Part shown: positions 9,087 through 18,465 of the stretch, piece after piece
How the letters are laid out: every line of letters begins with the position of its first letter
How positions within the stretch are numbered: the first letter of the stretch is position 1
Translations under genes and position numbers: made by a program
Notes under the pieces: generated by a model
Seen by the model: only the letters and a program-made list of their open reading frames with translations
The model's database searches: none
Told to the model about the DNA's origin: nothing
From: Herbaspirillum sp. WKF16
GTDB taxonomy: Bacteria > Pseudomonadota > Gammaproteobacteria > Burkholderiales > Burkholderiaceae_D
Direction of reading: 5' to 3'
Length of the DNA stretch: 64,000 nucleotides
Assembly: GCF_028993615.1 (NCBI RefSeq)
Contig: NZ_CP118632.1
Span: 2,418,001-2,482,000, forward strand

Positions 9087-11605
9087 GGTTTTCCTTTCAT
9101 GGATTTGTCGGCGGCGCGCTCCAGCCCATCCAGCATGCGCGCCACGCGATCGGCCAGCTTCTCGGTGGAGAGCTTTTCACGGAAGCGCTCCACCATCAGC
9201 GGCAGCGCGAACGGCGTGGGCCGCGCCGGACGCATCAACGCCAGCGCGCGGCCGCGCAGTTCCGCCAGGGTGGCGCGCAGGCGCTGCAGTTCCAGTTCCT
9301 GCTCCAGCACTTCGGCCTGGGCCTGGGTCAGCAGCAGGTTGCCGGCGTCATGCTTGCGAAACACCTCGAAGAACAGCGCCGACGAGGCCTGCAGCTGGCG
9401 TGCGCTCTTGGGCTGGCCGGGATAGCCCTGCGACACCAGGCCGGCAATGCGCGCGATTTCACGGAAGCGCCGCTGCGAGAGCTCGGTGGCGTTGAGGCTG
9501 GAGAGCACATCGTCGAGCAGGCCGTCCTCGCTGAAGAGCGTGCCGGGCTGGTCGGGCGCCAGCAGCGAAAGGTCGGCCTCGTGCGCGGCCAGCAGCTCGA
9601 AGCCGTAGTCGTTGACGGCGATCGAGAAAGTCGCCGGCCTATCGCGCGCCAGGCGCCAGGCCAGCAGCGACGCCAGGCCCACGTGCACCAGCCGGCCGGC
9701 GAAGGGATAGAAGAACAGGTGATGGCCTTCGCGGCTCTTGATGGCCTCGACCACCAGCTTTTGCGCGGTCGGCAGCGCCGACCATTCGCGCTGCAGTTCC
9801 AGCAGCGGGCGCACGGCCTGCATCTCGGGACCTTCGTAGCGGCCGAGGGCGGCTTGCTCCAGCCGGTCGAGCACCGCGTGCGCCAGCGTCGAGGACAAGG
9901 GCAGGCGGCCGCCTTGCCAGCGCGGTACGGCGCCGCTGCCGGAGACGGCGCGACGCACCCAGGCGGTCATCTCGTGCACCCGCACGAACTCCAGCATGCG
10001 TCCGCCGAACAGGAAGCGGTCGCCCGGCCGCAGGCGGGCGATGAAACCTTCCTCGATGGCGCCGATGCGCCCGCCCCGCAGGTATTGAACGTGCATGCTG
10101 GCGTCGGAGACGATGGTGCCGATGTTCATGCGGTGGCGTCGCGCAATGGCCGGCAGCTCGACCCGGTAGACGCCGTCGGCGCCGACGCGGACGCGATGGT
10201 ATTCGGGATAGGCGACCAGGCTCTGGCCGCCGCGCACCACGAAGTCCAGCGCCCATTGCCACTGGTCCTCGCGCAGGTCGCGGTACGACCAGGCCGTGCG
10301 CACCTCGTCCAGCAATTCCCCGGGCGTGAAGCCGCCGCCCAGGGCGATGGTGACCAGGTGCTGCACCAGCACGTCCAGCGGAGCCGCCGGCACCGGCCGC
10401 CGTTCGACCTGGCCGTCGGCGATCGCTTGCCGCGCGGCGGCGAACTCCACCAGCTCCAGGCTGTTGGTGGGCACCAGCGTGGCGCGCGAGAGCCGGCCGG
10501 GCGAGTGGCCGGAGCGTCCGGCGCGCTGCAGCAGCCGGGCCACGCCGCGCGGGCTGCCGATTTGCAGCACCCGCTCCACCGGGGTGAAGTCCACGCCGAG
10601 ATCCAGGCTGGAGGTGCAGACCACGGCCTTGAGCTTGCCCTCGCGCAGGCCTTGTTCGACCCAGTCGCGCACTTCGCGGTCGAGCGAGCCGTGGTGCAGG
10701 GCGATCAGCCCGGCCCAGTCGGGACGCGCCGCCAGCAGTTGCTGGTACCACAGCTCGGCCTGGGAGCGGGTATTGGTGAACACCAGCGTGCTGCCGCCGG
10801 CTTCGATCTCGGCCGCCACCGCCGGCAGCATCTGGATGCCGAGGTGGCCGGCCCAGGCGAAGCGCGAGGGATGCGGCGGCAGCAAGGTGTCGATGACGAT
10901 GCGCTTGCGCTGTTCGCCGCGCACCAATACGCCGTGCCGCGCGCCATCCTCGCCCAGCAGCGCCTGCATGGATTGCTCCAGATTGCCCAGCGTCGCCGAC
11001 AGGCCCCAGACCGCCAGCCCGGGGCGCCAGCGTTTGAGCCGCGCCAGCGCCAGCTGCACCTGCACCCCGCGCTTGTTGCCCATCAGCTCGTGCCATTCGT
11101 CGATCACGATGGCGTCGAGCCGGCCGAAGCGCTGCCGCGCGTCGGCCTGGGACAACAGCAGCGACAGGCTCTCCGGCGTGGTCACCAGCGCCTGCGGCAG
11201 CGACTTCATCTGGCGCGCCCGTTCGCCCGAGCCGGTGTCGCCGGTGCGCATGCCGGCCTGCCAGTGCGGCAGCAGGTCGGCCAGCGGCGCCTGGAGGGCG
11301 CGCAAGGTATCGGCCGCGAGCGCGCGCATCGGCGTGATCCACAGCACCCGCAGCCCCGATGCGCCGGCCGCCGCGGCCTGGGGCGATCCCAGCGCCGGTT
11401 CCGCGTGCAGCAGCGCGCCGAACCAGACGGCGTAGGTCTTGCCGGAGCCGGTGCCGGCATGCAGCACGCCCGAGCGGCCGGCGCCGGCGGCCTGCCATAC
11501 TTCGCGCTGGAAATCGAAGACCGTCCAGCCGCGCGCCTGGAACCAGCGCTCGACGCTGGCGCGCCCGTCCTGGACGGGAGCCGGCCTGCCGCCGCTACGC
11601 GCCAC
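9083..11605 (-). CDS. lhr: Ligase-associated DNA damage response DEXH-box helicase (Lhr type)
   Basis: This 840-aa superfamily 2 helicase starts with GTG at 11605, inside the end of the ligase gene (11-bp overlap). Domain 1 carries Walker A ([14 protein letters not shown]), the Ia motif ([12 protein letters not shown]) and a DEXH-family box written VIDEWHE. Domain 2 has [15 protein letters not shown] and the Arg-rich motif VI ([14 protein letters not shown]). About 400 residues of Lhr-specific winged-helix/beta-barrel core follow. The length matches short Lhr proteins of the ligase-associated type rather than the ~1500-aa long Lhr. It is expected to unwind DNA or RNA:DNA 3'-5' during repair with the neighbouring nuclease and ligase. 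Confidence 0.93.
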   Translation of the reverse strand: MARSGGRPAPVQDGRASVERWFQARGWTVFDFQREVWQAAGAGRSGVLHAGTGSGKTYAVWFGALLHAEPALGSPQAAAAGASGLRVLWITPMRALAADTLRALQAPLADLLPHWQAGMRTGDTGSGERARQMKSLPQALVTTPESLSLLLSQADARQRFGRLDAIVIDEWHELMGNKRGVQVQLALARLKRWRPGLAVWGLSATLGNLEQSMQALLGEDGARHGVLVRGEQRKRIVIDTLLPPHPSRFAWAGHLGIQMLPAVAAEIEAGGSTLVFTNTRSQAELWYQQLLAARPDWAGLIALHHGSLDREVRDWVEQGLREGKLKAVVCTSSLDLGVDFTPVERVLQIGSPRGVARLLQRAGRSGHSPGRLSRATLVPTNSLELVEFAAARQAIADGQVERRPVPAAPLDVLVQHLVTIALGGGFTPGELLDEVRTAWSYRDLREDQWQWALDFVVRGGQSLVAYPEYHRVRVGADGVYRVELPAIARRHRMNIGTIVSDASMHVQYLRGGRIGAIEEGFIARLRPGDRFLFGGRMLEFVRVHEMTAWVRRAVSGSGAVPRWQGGRLPLSSTLAHAVLDRLEQAALGRYEGPEMQAVRPLLELQREWSALPTAQKLVVEAIKSREGHHLFFYPFAGRLVHVGLASLLAWRLARDRPATFSIAVNDYGFELLAAHEADLSLLAPDQPGTLFSEDGLLDDVLSSLNATELSQRRFREIARIAGLVSQGYPGQPKSARQLQASSALFFEVFRKHDAGNLLLTQAQAEVLEQELELQRLRATLAELRGRALALMRPARPTPFALPLMVERFREKLSTEKLADRVARMLDGLERAADKSMKGKP

Positions 11606-13262
11606 GACCGTCTCCGTTGACCGGCAGCAGGGCGCGCAGCGTGGCCAGGGTATCGGCCTGCTCGACCGTCTTGTCGTCGCGCCGGCGCAGGATGCGCGGG
11701 AAGCGCACCGCGATGCCGGCCTTGTGGCGAGCAGAAGCGGCGATGCCCTCGAAACCGATCTCGAACACCATGCTCGGACGCACGCTGCGCACCGGACCGA
11801 ACTTTTCGATGGTGCTCTTGCGGATGGCCTGGTCGACCTCGGCGATCTCGGCGTCGGTCAGGCCGGAGTAGGCCTTGGCGAAGGGCACCAGGCTGCGTTC
11901 GGCGCCTGGGGCGGCGGGCGCGTCCCAGACCGCGAAGGTGTAGTCGGTGTAGAGCGAGGCGCGGCGGCCGTGGCCGGCCTGGGCGTAGATCAGCACGGCA
12001 TCGACGCTATAGGGATCGATCTTCCACTTCCACCAGGCGCCGGCGTTGCGGGTACGGCCGATGCCGTAATGCCCGCCGATCTCCTTGAGCATCATGCCTT
12101 CCACGCCGCGCTCGCGGGAGCTCTTGCGCAGTTCGGCCAGCGCATCCCAGTCGGCTGCTTCGATGCGCGGCGCCAGCATCAGGGAGGGTCCGGCATGCAG
12201 GGCGAGCAGGGCCTCCAGCCTGGCGCGCCGCTCGCCTTGCGGCAGGCCGCGCAGGTCGTGGCCGTCCCGTTCCAGCAGGTCGTAGGCGATCAGCGCCGCC
12301 GGCAGCTCGGCCAGCAGGCGCGGCGTCAGGTTCTTGCGGCCGATGCGCCTTTGCAGCTCGGCAAACGAGGCGATGCGCGAGGCGTCGCCGGGTTCGCCGG
12401 GGCGCACGATCACGATCTCGCCGTCCAGCACGGTGCCGTCGGGCAGCGCCAGCGCCGCCAGCTCGGGGAAGCGTTCGCCGATCAGCTCCTCGCCGCGCGA
12501 CCACAGCCAGCCGACCCCGCGGCGGCGCACCAGCTGTGCGCGAATGCCGTCGTACTTCCATTCCACCTGCCAGCGTTCCAGCGTTCCCAGCGTGCGCGGG
12601 TCGTCCGGCAGCGGATGGGCGAGGAAGAATGGATAGGGCTGGCCACCGTCGAGACGATGGTCGCGGCCGTCGTCGGGCGCGATCAGCTGCGCGAAACGGT
12701 CGGCGTCAGGCCGCGCGCGACCGTCGGTCCAGCCGACCAGGCGCTGCGCCAGCAGCTTGGCGTCGAGCTGCGCCACGGCCGCCAGCGCGCGGGTGACCAG
12801 CAAGCGCGACACACCCACGCGAAAGCTGCCGCCGATCAGCTTGGTGAGCAGGAAGCGGCCTTGCCAGTCCAGCTCATCCCAGGCTGCGAACAGCGCCGCG
12901 CGGATCGCTTCCGGCCCGGCGCCGCGCAAGGGGGCGATGCGTTCCTCCATCCAGCGCGCCAGGCCGAGATCGCCGGCATGCCGGGCCGGCGGGAGGATAT
13001 GGGCGATGGTCTCGGCCAGGTCGCCGACGGCGTGGTAGCACTCTTCGAACAGCCATTCGTCGATCTGCGCGTATTGCATCGCGCAGTGCTTCAGCAGTTT
13101 GGTCGGCACCGCCTGGCGCGGCTTGCCGCCGGCCAGGAAATAGACGGCCCAGGCGGCGTCGGCGGCATCGGCGCGGGTGAAGTAATCCTGCAGCGCGGCC
13201 AGCTTGCGGGTGGTCGAGGTGGTGGCGTCGAGCTCGGCGTAGAGCCGCGAGAACTCACGCAT
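11595..13262 (-). CDS. ATP-dependent DNA ligase (cassette-associated, LigB-like)
   Basis: This 555-aa ligase starts at 13262 ([11 protein letters not shown]); this ATG overlaps the exonuclease stop by 8 bp. The N-terminal alpha-helical DNA-binding domain covers about residues 1-200. The adenylation domain has the active-site motif [11 protein letters not shown] with K236, then [10 protein letters not shown] and [23 protein letters not shown]. An OB-fold follows to the end ([13 protein letters not shown]). It resembles single-chain bacterial/archaeal ATP-dependent ligases and is separate from LigD, so the window encodes two ATP-dependent ligases. Operon position assigns it to the damage-response cassette. 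Confidence 0.93.
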   Translation of the reverse strand: MREFSRLYAELDATTSTTRKLAALQDYFTRADAADAAWAVYFLAGGKPRQAVPTKLLKHCAMQYAQIDEWLFEECYHAVGDLAETIAHILPPARHAGDLGLARWMEERIAPLRGAGPEAIRAALFAAWDELDWQGRFLLTKLIGGSFRVGVSRLLVTRALAAVAQLDAKLLAQRLVGWTDGRARPDADRFAQLIAPDDGRDHRLDGGQPYPFFLAHPLPDDPRTLGTLERWQVEWKYDGIRAQLVRRRGVGWLWSRGEELIGERFPELAALALPDGTVLDGEIVIVRPGEPGDASRIASFAELQRRIGRKNLTPRLLAELPAALIAYDLLERDGHDLRGLPQGERRARLEALLALHAGPSLMLAPRIEAADWDALAELRKSSRERGVEGMMLKEIGGHYGIGRTRNAGAWWKWKIDPYSVDAVLIYAQAGHGRRASLYTDYTFAVWDAPAAPGAERSLVPFAKAYSGLTDAEIAEVDQAIRKSTIEKFGPVRSVRPSMVFEIGFEGIAASARHKAGIAVRFPRILRRRDDKTVEQADTLATLRALLPVNGDGRGA

Positions 13263-14304
13263 GGGAGGACTCCGCCTGGGGCTTTGCAGCGTCCTCCCCG
13301 GCATCTTCCTCGCCGTATTCGGTATCGAAGGCGCCGGCGTCCAGGCCGTTCTGACGCAGCCAGCGCACCAGCGTGGCGACCTGGCCGTGGGTCACGATCA
13401 CGCGCTGGGCGCCGGTGCCGGCGATGGCCTGCAGCAGGGCCGGCCAGTCGGCATGGTCGGACAGCACGAAACCGCGATCCACGCCGCGCCGCCGACGCGT
13501 GCCGCGCAGGCGCATCCAGCCGCTGGCGAAGGCGTCGCTGTAGTCGCCGAAGCGGCGCATCCAGGGCGAACCGGCGGCTGAAGGCGGCGCCAGCACCAGC
13601 GCGCCGGCGTAAGCCTGTTTCCCGCGCCCGCCGGCGGCTTCGGCCTCGCCCACGGTAAGGGTCGGCGGCAGCGCGATGCCGGCTTCGCGGTACAGGCGGT
13701 TCAAGGGTTCCACCGCGCCGTGGCAGACGATAGGGCCGATGCCGGGATCGATGCCGTGCAGGATGCGCTGGGCCTTGCCGAAGGAGTAGCAGAACAGCAC
13801 GCTGGCGCGGCCTGCGGCGGCGTTGGCGCGCCACCAGCGGTTGATGTCGTCGAAGATCTCGGCTTGCGGCTGCCAGCGGTAGATCGGCATGCCGAAGGTG
13901 GATTCGGTGATGAAGACGTCGCAGCGCACCGCCTCGAACGGGGCGCAGGTGCCGTCGGCTTCGAGCTTGTAGTCGCCCGAGGCCACCCAGACCCGCCCGC
14001 CGTGCTCCATGCGCAATTGCGCCGAACCCAGCACATGGCCGGCCGGATGCAGCGACAGGCGCACGCCGTTGTGGGTCACGTGCCGCCCATAGGGCAGCAC
14101 GTCGAGCGCGATGTCCGCCCCCAGGCGGGCGCGCAGGATGCCGGCGCCGGGGGCGGCGGCCAGGTAACTGCCATGGCCGCTGCGGGCATGGTCGGCGTGC
14201 GCGTGGGTGATCACCGCGCGCGCCACCGGCCGCCACGGGTCGATATAAAAATCGCCGGGAGGGCAATACAGGCCCTCCTTGCGCACCACCACCATGTCTT
14301 CCAT
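13255..14304 (-). CDS. Ligase-associated DNA exonuclease (metallo-beta-lactamase / beta-CASP fold)
   Basis: This 349-aa protein leads the operon. The ATG at 14304 is preceded by a strong AAGGAGG; an upstream in-frame extension is not needed. The metallo-beta-lactamase motif THAHADHARSGHG (HxHxDH) is at about residue 40, followed by HPAGHVLGSAQLRM, VASGDYKLEADGT and FITESTFGMPIY, then beta-CASP features ending in FVLSDHADWPALL and VIVTHGQVATL. This is the SNM1/Pso2-like exonuclease group found with cassette ligases. It is expected to digest damaged ends from the 5' side before ligation. Processing activity is inferred from the family. Confidence 0.92.
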   Translation of the reverse strand: MEDMVVVRKEGLYCPPGDFYIDPWRPVARAVITHAHADHARSGHGSYLAAAPGAGILRARLGADIALDVLPYGRHVTHNGVRLSLHPAGHVLGSAQLRMEHGGRVWVASGDYKLEADGTCAPFEAVRCDVFITESTFGMPIYRWQPQAEIFDDINRWWRANAAAGRASVLFCYSFGKAQRILHGIDPGIGPIVCHGAVEPLNRLYREAGIALPPTLTVGEAEAAGGRGKQAYAGALVLAPPSAAGSPWMRRFGDYSDAFASGWMRLRGTRRRRGVDRGFVLSDHADWPALLQAIAGTGAQRVIVTHGQVATLVRWLRQNGLDAGAFDTEYGEEDAGEDAAKPQAESSHA

Positions 14305-14548
14305 GCGCGGGGCCTCCTTGCCGGGTGCTTGTCCAGGCTTCAGCTTAGCCGCGCCGGCTCTGCCATGCCGTCGGCGCAGGGCGCATCTTGTTGTCAGTGG
14401 AAAGGGCGATGCAGTCGAAATACGGGCAGCCATGACCCCGCTAATTTTTCAATGGCGCATCGCAAAATGCGGAGGGATTCTGTATCCTAGCGGCTATCGT
14501 TCTTGCCTTACCAGAACTTTGCATCCTGACAATCTACGAGGGCGATCC

Positions 14549-15481
14549 ATGTCGACCTACATCGAAACAAAAACATTTCGTGAACTGCAGGATTCGGAAG
14601 TCTTGCCAGCCCCCTCCGGCGTCCGTCTCAACATCATGCAGATGTGCCAGCAGGAAGACCTCTCGCTGCCCGACCTGGTGTCGCAGGTGCAGGGAGACCC
14701 GGTGCTGGCCGGCCGCCTGATCCAGATCGCCAACATTCCCAACATCAACAAGGGCCGCATGGTGGCCTCGGTCAACGTCGAGCTGCTGCTGATGGTGGGC
14801 CTGCATGCCGTGCGCCAGATGGCGCTGGCGATTTCGCTGACCGAGTCGGCGCGCCGCGGCGACTGCAAGGAATTCAACTACGACGCCTTCTGGGCGCGCG
14901 CCACCGCGATGGCCTGCGCCGGCCAGGCGCTGGGCGAGATGCTGCAGCTGGCGCCGCCGGCGGAGATGTTCACCAACGGCCTGCTGGCCGGCATCGGCCG
15001 CCTCGGCCTGGCGTCGGCCCGTCCCAAGCGCTACGGCGAGGTGCTGGCCGGCGGCGCCGAAGGACAGGCGCTGCGCGACAAGGAGAAAGAGGCCTTCGGT
15101 TTCGACCACCTCAGCCTGGCCGCCGCCATGATGGAAGACTGGCATTTCCCCAAGCTCTTCTGCACCGCGGTGCTGCATCACGAGAATCCGGAAGCCTCCG
15201 GCCTGGACGACGGCGACCGACAGCAGCAGCTGGTGCGCATGCTGGAACTGGCCGGCTGCGTGGCCGACGTGTGCGTGGCCGACGCCCGCACGCGGCAGCA
15301 ATTGCTGCCGCGCCTGTTGAAGCTGGCGGAGCGGTTCTCGCTGCCGTTGTCCAGCGTCGAGTACGTCTGCGGTCGCGTCTCCTGGGATTGGAGCGACTGG
15401 GGCGCCTTGCTGCACGTGTCGACCCAGGTGCTGCCGGAAATCGGCGCCGAACTGGCCGAGGCGGCCAACCAGGCCGCCTGA
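14549..15481 (+). CDS. HDOD domain-containing protein
   Basis: A 310-aa protein starting at the ATG at 14549, with GAGG 7 nt upstream. It consists almost wholly of an HDOD domain: PAPSGVRLNIMQMCQQEDLSLPDLVSQVQGDPVLAGRLIQ, then a helical core and DHLSLAAAMMEDWHFP and VLHHENPEA near residue 210. HDOD proteins are HD-GYP relatives, usually without hydrolase activity, acting in signalling and stress control. The usual HD pair is not obvious here, so a binding or scaffold role is more likely than catalysis. It diverges from the repair operon; no partner domain is present. Confidence 0.82.
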   Translation: MSTYIETKTFRELQDSEVLPAPSGVRLNIMQMCQQEDLSLPDLVSQVQGDPVLAGRLIQIANIPNINKGRMVASVNVELLLMVGLHAVRQMALAISLTESARRGDCKEFNYDAFWARATAMACAGQALGEMLQLAPPAEMFTNGLLAGIGRLGLASARPKRYGEVLAGGAEGQALRDKEKEAFGFDHLSLAAAMMEDWHFPKLFCTAVLHHENPEASGLDDGDRQQQLVRMLELAGCVADVCVADARTRQQLLPRLLKLAERFSLPLSSVEYVCGRVSWDWSDWGALLHVSTQVLPEIGAELAEAANQAA

Positions 15482-15681
15482 GAATCTGCCGTCATGGCGA
15501 GCGCCTGCTCGCAAAATGCGGCATGTTTCGGCATGCTGCTCGCGATCCGTTGGTAAATGGCACAAATGCCGGCTTTGTATTTGTCGTGTCAGGCTTGAAT
15601 GCTAGTATGGCGCCCGGTTGAAAGCGAACACCCAGCGGCCGATCCGCAAGCAGCGGGCCCACGGCGCAATCCCATCGAGAA
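15482..15681. other. Intergenic region between HDOD gene and outer-membrane gene, left part
   Basis: No gene is supported here. A weak promoter-like pair (TTGTCG, 16-bp spacer, TAGTAT, about 15585-15612) points to the right and could drive the outer-membrane transporter-like gene at 15990. Nothing else was seen. Confidence 0.3.
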
Positions 15682-15990
15682 TTGATCTCATTGCTCGCAT
15701 TGCGCGACCGCTTCCTGCGGTGGCGCGGCGCGGCATCACACCGTTCAGCTTTCGGCCAGGCACGCGGCCAGTCCGACGTCTCCGGCGTCGTTGTCCCGGC
15801 CACCAAGCAGCGGCATCTTGCCGCCATTCACAATCAGAAAAACGTAGCGGGGCTGTTCCCCCAGTTGCTCAGTCGCTGTGCCTGCATCGCCGGCTGCGCC
15901 TCATATGCGAGGTGCGGGGGAGTCGGTGATCGGGCCGTCTTGCCGCTGAGCTTCTCGCTGCATTCATCGCTTTATGAACAGGTGGTTTAA
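15682..15990 (+). CDS. Doubtful 102-aa upstream ORF, possibly translationally coupled
   Basis: This frame opens with TTG and ends at TAA that overlaps the ATG of the next gene (TAATG). The product is Ala/Arg/Ser-rich with a small Cys cluster (CACIAGCASYARCGG) and resembles no family I know. Start codon and codon use are poor, and two other frames are open over the same stretch, so this may be noise. The stop/start overlap is the only reason to list it. Confidence 0.2.
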   Translation: MISLLALRDRFLRWRGAASHRSAFGQARGQSDVSGVVVPATKQRHLAAIHNQKNVAGLFPQLLSRCACIAGCASYARCGGVGDRAVLPLSFSLHSSLYEQVV

Positions 15991-16736
15991 TGAAAAAAAT
16001 CCTGTATGCATCCTGGATGACCTGCATCCTCTATGCAACGATGAACCAGGCCTACGCCGCCCACCCGCTGGTCACCGACGACAGCGGCGTGCAGGGGGAC
16101 GGCCATCACCAGATCGAGGTCAACACCGACTGGAGCCGGCAATCCGGCCAGGCCGGCCACGTCGGCGCCTTTACCTATACCTATGGCGTCACCGACAAGC
16201 TCGATTTGTTTGCCAACCTGCCGCTGACTTTCCAGTCCCGCGACGGCGCGGGCGTGGGCGATTATTCGCTGGGCGCCAAGTGGCGTTACTACGACCAGGA
16301 CGGCCTGTCGCTGGCCTTCAAGCCGGAGCTCTTCATGCCCAGCGGCGACGAGGAAAAAGGCTTGGGCAACGGGCGCAACAGCCTCGGCCTGACCGCGATC
16401 GCCTCCTATGAGGCCGGCCCCTGGACCCTGCACGGCAACGCCGGGCTCAACTACAACCGCTACAAGCTCGGCAGCGATGACGAGGCCAAGCGCAAGCTGA
16501 TATGGCGGGCTTCCGCAGCCAGCTGGTATGAGTTGAGCGAACAATGGAAGCTGGTGGCCGATACCGGCGTGGCGCAGAACCAGGAGCGGGGCAACCGAAC
16601 CTGGCCGGCCTATGCCTTGCTGGGTGTGATCTGGTCGCCCAACCAGACCGTGGATCTCGACTTCGGCGCCAAGTTCGGCTTGAACAAGGCTGAGGTCACG
16701 CGGCAGTTCGGCGTCGGCGTCACCCTGCATTACTGA
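15990..16736 (+). CDS. Outer-membrane transporter-like protein (phenol MetA-pathway family)
   Basis: This 248-aa protein has a signal peptide (MKKILYASWMTCILYATMNQAYA) and a mature part starting HPLVTDDSGVQGDGHHQIE, typical of the 'MetA-pathway of phenol degradation' outer-membrane family. The rest is a run of amphipathic strands (FTYTYGVTDKLDLFANLPLTF, DYSLGAKWRYYDQDGLSLAF, LHGNAGLNYNRYKLG) ending in aromatic Tyr. These proteins are thought to be channels for hydrophobic compounds, but most members, including this one, have no known substrate. The initiation region has AGGTGG 5 nt upstream. Confidence 0.75.
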   Translation: MKKILYASWMTCILYATMNQAYAAHPLVTDDSGVQGDGHHQIEVNTDWSRQSGQAGHVGAFTYTYGVTDKLDLFANLPLTFQSRDGAGVGDYSLGAKWRYYDQDGLSLAFKPELFMPSGDEEKGLGNGRNSLGLTAIASYEAGPWTLHGNAGLNYNRYKLGSDDEAKRKLIWRASAASWYELSEQWKLVADTGVAQNQERGNRTWPAYALLGVIWSPNQTVDLDFGAKFGLNKAEVTRQFGVGVTLHY

Positions 16737-16849
16737 TCGCCGCTCGCCCGTCGGCTCCGCTGTGCGGTGCAGCATGCGATGCGCTGGAAACCTCGGCCAA
16801 ATCTGCTATCTTTGACCTTGGCGCAAGGCCACGACAAAGGAGACTACAC

Positions 16850-17056
16850 ATGGATCTGGTGGAAAAATTCGATGCCAAAGGCAAGACCGGCGCACCTTAC
16901 CACGTAGAGGTGTATCAGACGCAGCAGGATGAAGCCGACGCCGCAGCGCGGGCGTTCAGCCGCACCTACAAGCTGGCCGACGGGCGCGCACTCGATCCCT
17001 TGACGAACGAGAAATTCAGGATCGTCCAGACCGGAGAGAAAATCTACCGGGTCTGA
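16850..17056 (+). CDS. Conserved-looking small protein, 68 aa, function unknown
   Basis: A well-started ORF (AAAGGAGA, 8 nt, ATG) encoding a small soluble basic/acidic protein: MDLVEKFDAKGKTGAPYHVE, then a segment with DPLTNEKFRIVQTGEKIYRV. It has no signal peptide, membrane segment or cysteine. The strong SD and the terminator directly after support it as a real monocistronic gene. No family name can be given. Confidence 0.7.
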   Translation: MDLVEKFDAKGKTGAPYHVEVYQTQQDEADAAARAFSRTYKLADGRALDPLTNEKFRIVQTGEKIYRV

Positions 17057-17073
17057 CCTTTCCCGGGAAATTG

Positions 17074-17107
17074 AAAAAGCCGGCACCGCAAGGTGGCCGG
17101 CTTTTTC
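17074..17107. terminator. Rho-independent terminator
   Basis: AAAAAGCCGGC and GCCGGCTTTTT pair around a short GC-containing loop, with A-run left and T-run right. It ends the 68-aa gene and, on the other strand, can end the acnD-prpF operon whose last stop is at 17136. Confidence 0.88.
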
Positions 17108-17135
17108 TTTGGCCCGGCCAAGCCGGGCAGGGCAT

Positions 17136-18326
17136 TCAGAACGCGTCGCCCGGCACCCGCACCCAACCTTCCATCAAGACCCGCGCGCTGCGGCTCATGA
17201 TGGCCTTGGTGACCACCCACTGCTTGCCCTCCAGCTTCGCCTCGGCGCCCACGCGCAGCGTGCCCGAGGGGTGGCCGAAGCGCACGCTGTTGCGTTCGCC
17301 GCCGCCGGCGGCCAGGTTGACCAGCGTGCCGGGAATGGCCGCGGCCGTGCCGATGGCCACCGCCGCCGTGCCCATCATCGCGTGGTGCAGCTTGCCCATG
17401 GACATGGCGCGCACCAGCACGTCGGCGTCGGCCGTGGTGACCGTCTTGCCGCTGGACGACACATACTCCCTGGCCGGCGCCACGAAGGCGACCTTGGGCG
17501 TGTGCTGGCGGGTGGCGGCTTCCTCCACGCGGCCGATCAGGCCCATGCGGATGGCGCCGTGGGCGCGGATGGTCTCGAAACGGGCCAGCGCGGCCGGGTC
17601 GCCGTTGATGGCGTCCTGCAGCTCGGCGCCGGTGTAGCCGATGTCTTCCGCGTTGAGGAAGATGGTGGGGATGCCGGCATTGATCATGGTGGCCTGGAAA
17701 CTGCCCACGCCCGGCACCTCCAGCGTATCGACCACGTTCCCGGTGGGGAACATGGCGCCGCCGGCGCCGTCTTCCTCGGCCGCCGGATCCATGAATTCCA
17801 GCTGCACCTCGGCCGCCGGGAAGGTCACGCCATCCAGTTCGAAGTCGCCGGTCTCCTGCACCTGGCCGTCGGTGACGGGCACATGGGCGACGATGGTCTT
17901 GCCGATGTTGGCTTGCCAGATGCGCACCACCGCGATGCCGTTCCTGGGCACCTTGTCGGCAGCCACCAGGCCGGCGGCGATGGCGAACGGGCCGACCGCG
18001 GCCGAGAGGTTGCCGCAGTTGCCGCTCCAGTCGACGAAGTCCTTGTCGATCGAGACCTGGCCGAACAGGTAGTCGACATCGTGGCCGGCCCGGCTGCTCT
18101 TGGAGATGATCACGGTCTTGCTGGTGCTGGAGGTGGCGCCGCCCATGCCGTCGATCTGCTTGCCATAGGGGTCGGGGCTGCCGATCACGCGCTGCAGCAG
18201 CTTGTCGCGCGCGCGGCCGGGCACGCGCGCGGCCTCGGGCAGGTCATCCAGCCTGAAGAAAACGCCCTTGCTGGTGCCGCCGCGCAGGTAGGTGGCGGGG
18301 ATGCGGATTTGGGGGACTTGGCTCAT
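17136..18326 (-). CDS. prpF: 2-methylaconitate cis-trans isomerase PrpF
   Basis: This 396-aa enzyme converts 2-methyl-trans-aconitate, the AcnD product, to the cis isomer used in the 2-methylcitrate cycle for propionate. The N-terminus (IRIPATYLRGGTSKGVFFR) and GNCGNLSAAVGPFAIAAGLV are family signatures, the latter carrying the conserved Cys. MSMGKLHHAMMGTAAVAIGTAA lies near residue 305. Length is normal. The start at 18326 has AAGGAAT 8 nt upstream. It is the last gene of the operon, 139 bp behind acnD; that gap contains an imperfect inverted repeat. Confidence 0.95.
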   Translation of the reverse strand: MSQVPQIRIPATYLRGGTSKGVFFRLDDLPEAARVPGRARDKLLQRVIGSPDPYGKQIDGMGGATSSTSKTVIISKSSRAGHDVDYLFGQVSIDKDFVDWSGNCGNLSAAVGPFAIAAGLVAADKVPRNGIAVVRIWQANIGKTIVAHVPVTDGQVQETGDFELDGVTFPAAEVQLEFMDPAAEEDGAGGAMFPTGNVVDTLEVPGVGSFQATMINAGIPTIFLNAEDIGYTGAELQDAINGDPAALARFETIRAHGAIRMGLIGRVEEAATRQHTPKVAFVAPAREYVSSSGKTVTTADADVLVRAMSMGKLHHAMMGTAAVAIGTAAAIPGTLVNLAAGGGERNSVRFGHPSGTLRVGAEAKLEGKQWVVTKAIMSRSARVLMEGWVRVPGDAF

Positions 18327-18347
18327 TTCATATTCCTTTTCTTTTTG

Positions 18348-18443
18348 CCCGTTCGGGCTGAGTCGCCGCTTTAGCGGCGTATCGAAGCTGGCGCACCGAG
18401 GCTGCCCTTCGATACGCGCTGCGCGCTACTCAGGGCGAACGGA
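18348..18443. repeat. Imperfect intergenic inverted repeat between acnD and prpF
   Basis: The left arm (18348-18387) and right arm (18407-18443) share CTTCGATACGC and ACTCAG..CGAACGG in opposite orientation. Each arm holds its own short hairpin (CGCCGCTTTAGCGGCG on the left, GCGCTGCGCGC on the right). The layout looks like a REP/BIME-type dispersed element. It may act on mRNA processing inside the operon. Confidence 0.65.
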
Positions 18444-18465
18444 GTCATACGGGTTTCATCATCGG

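Noticed and set aside
9350..13658. Two large plus-strand frames (756 and 739 aa)
   Set aside because: They are shadows of the helicase, ligase and exonuclease genes and show low-complexity His/Gln/Arg composition.
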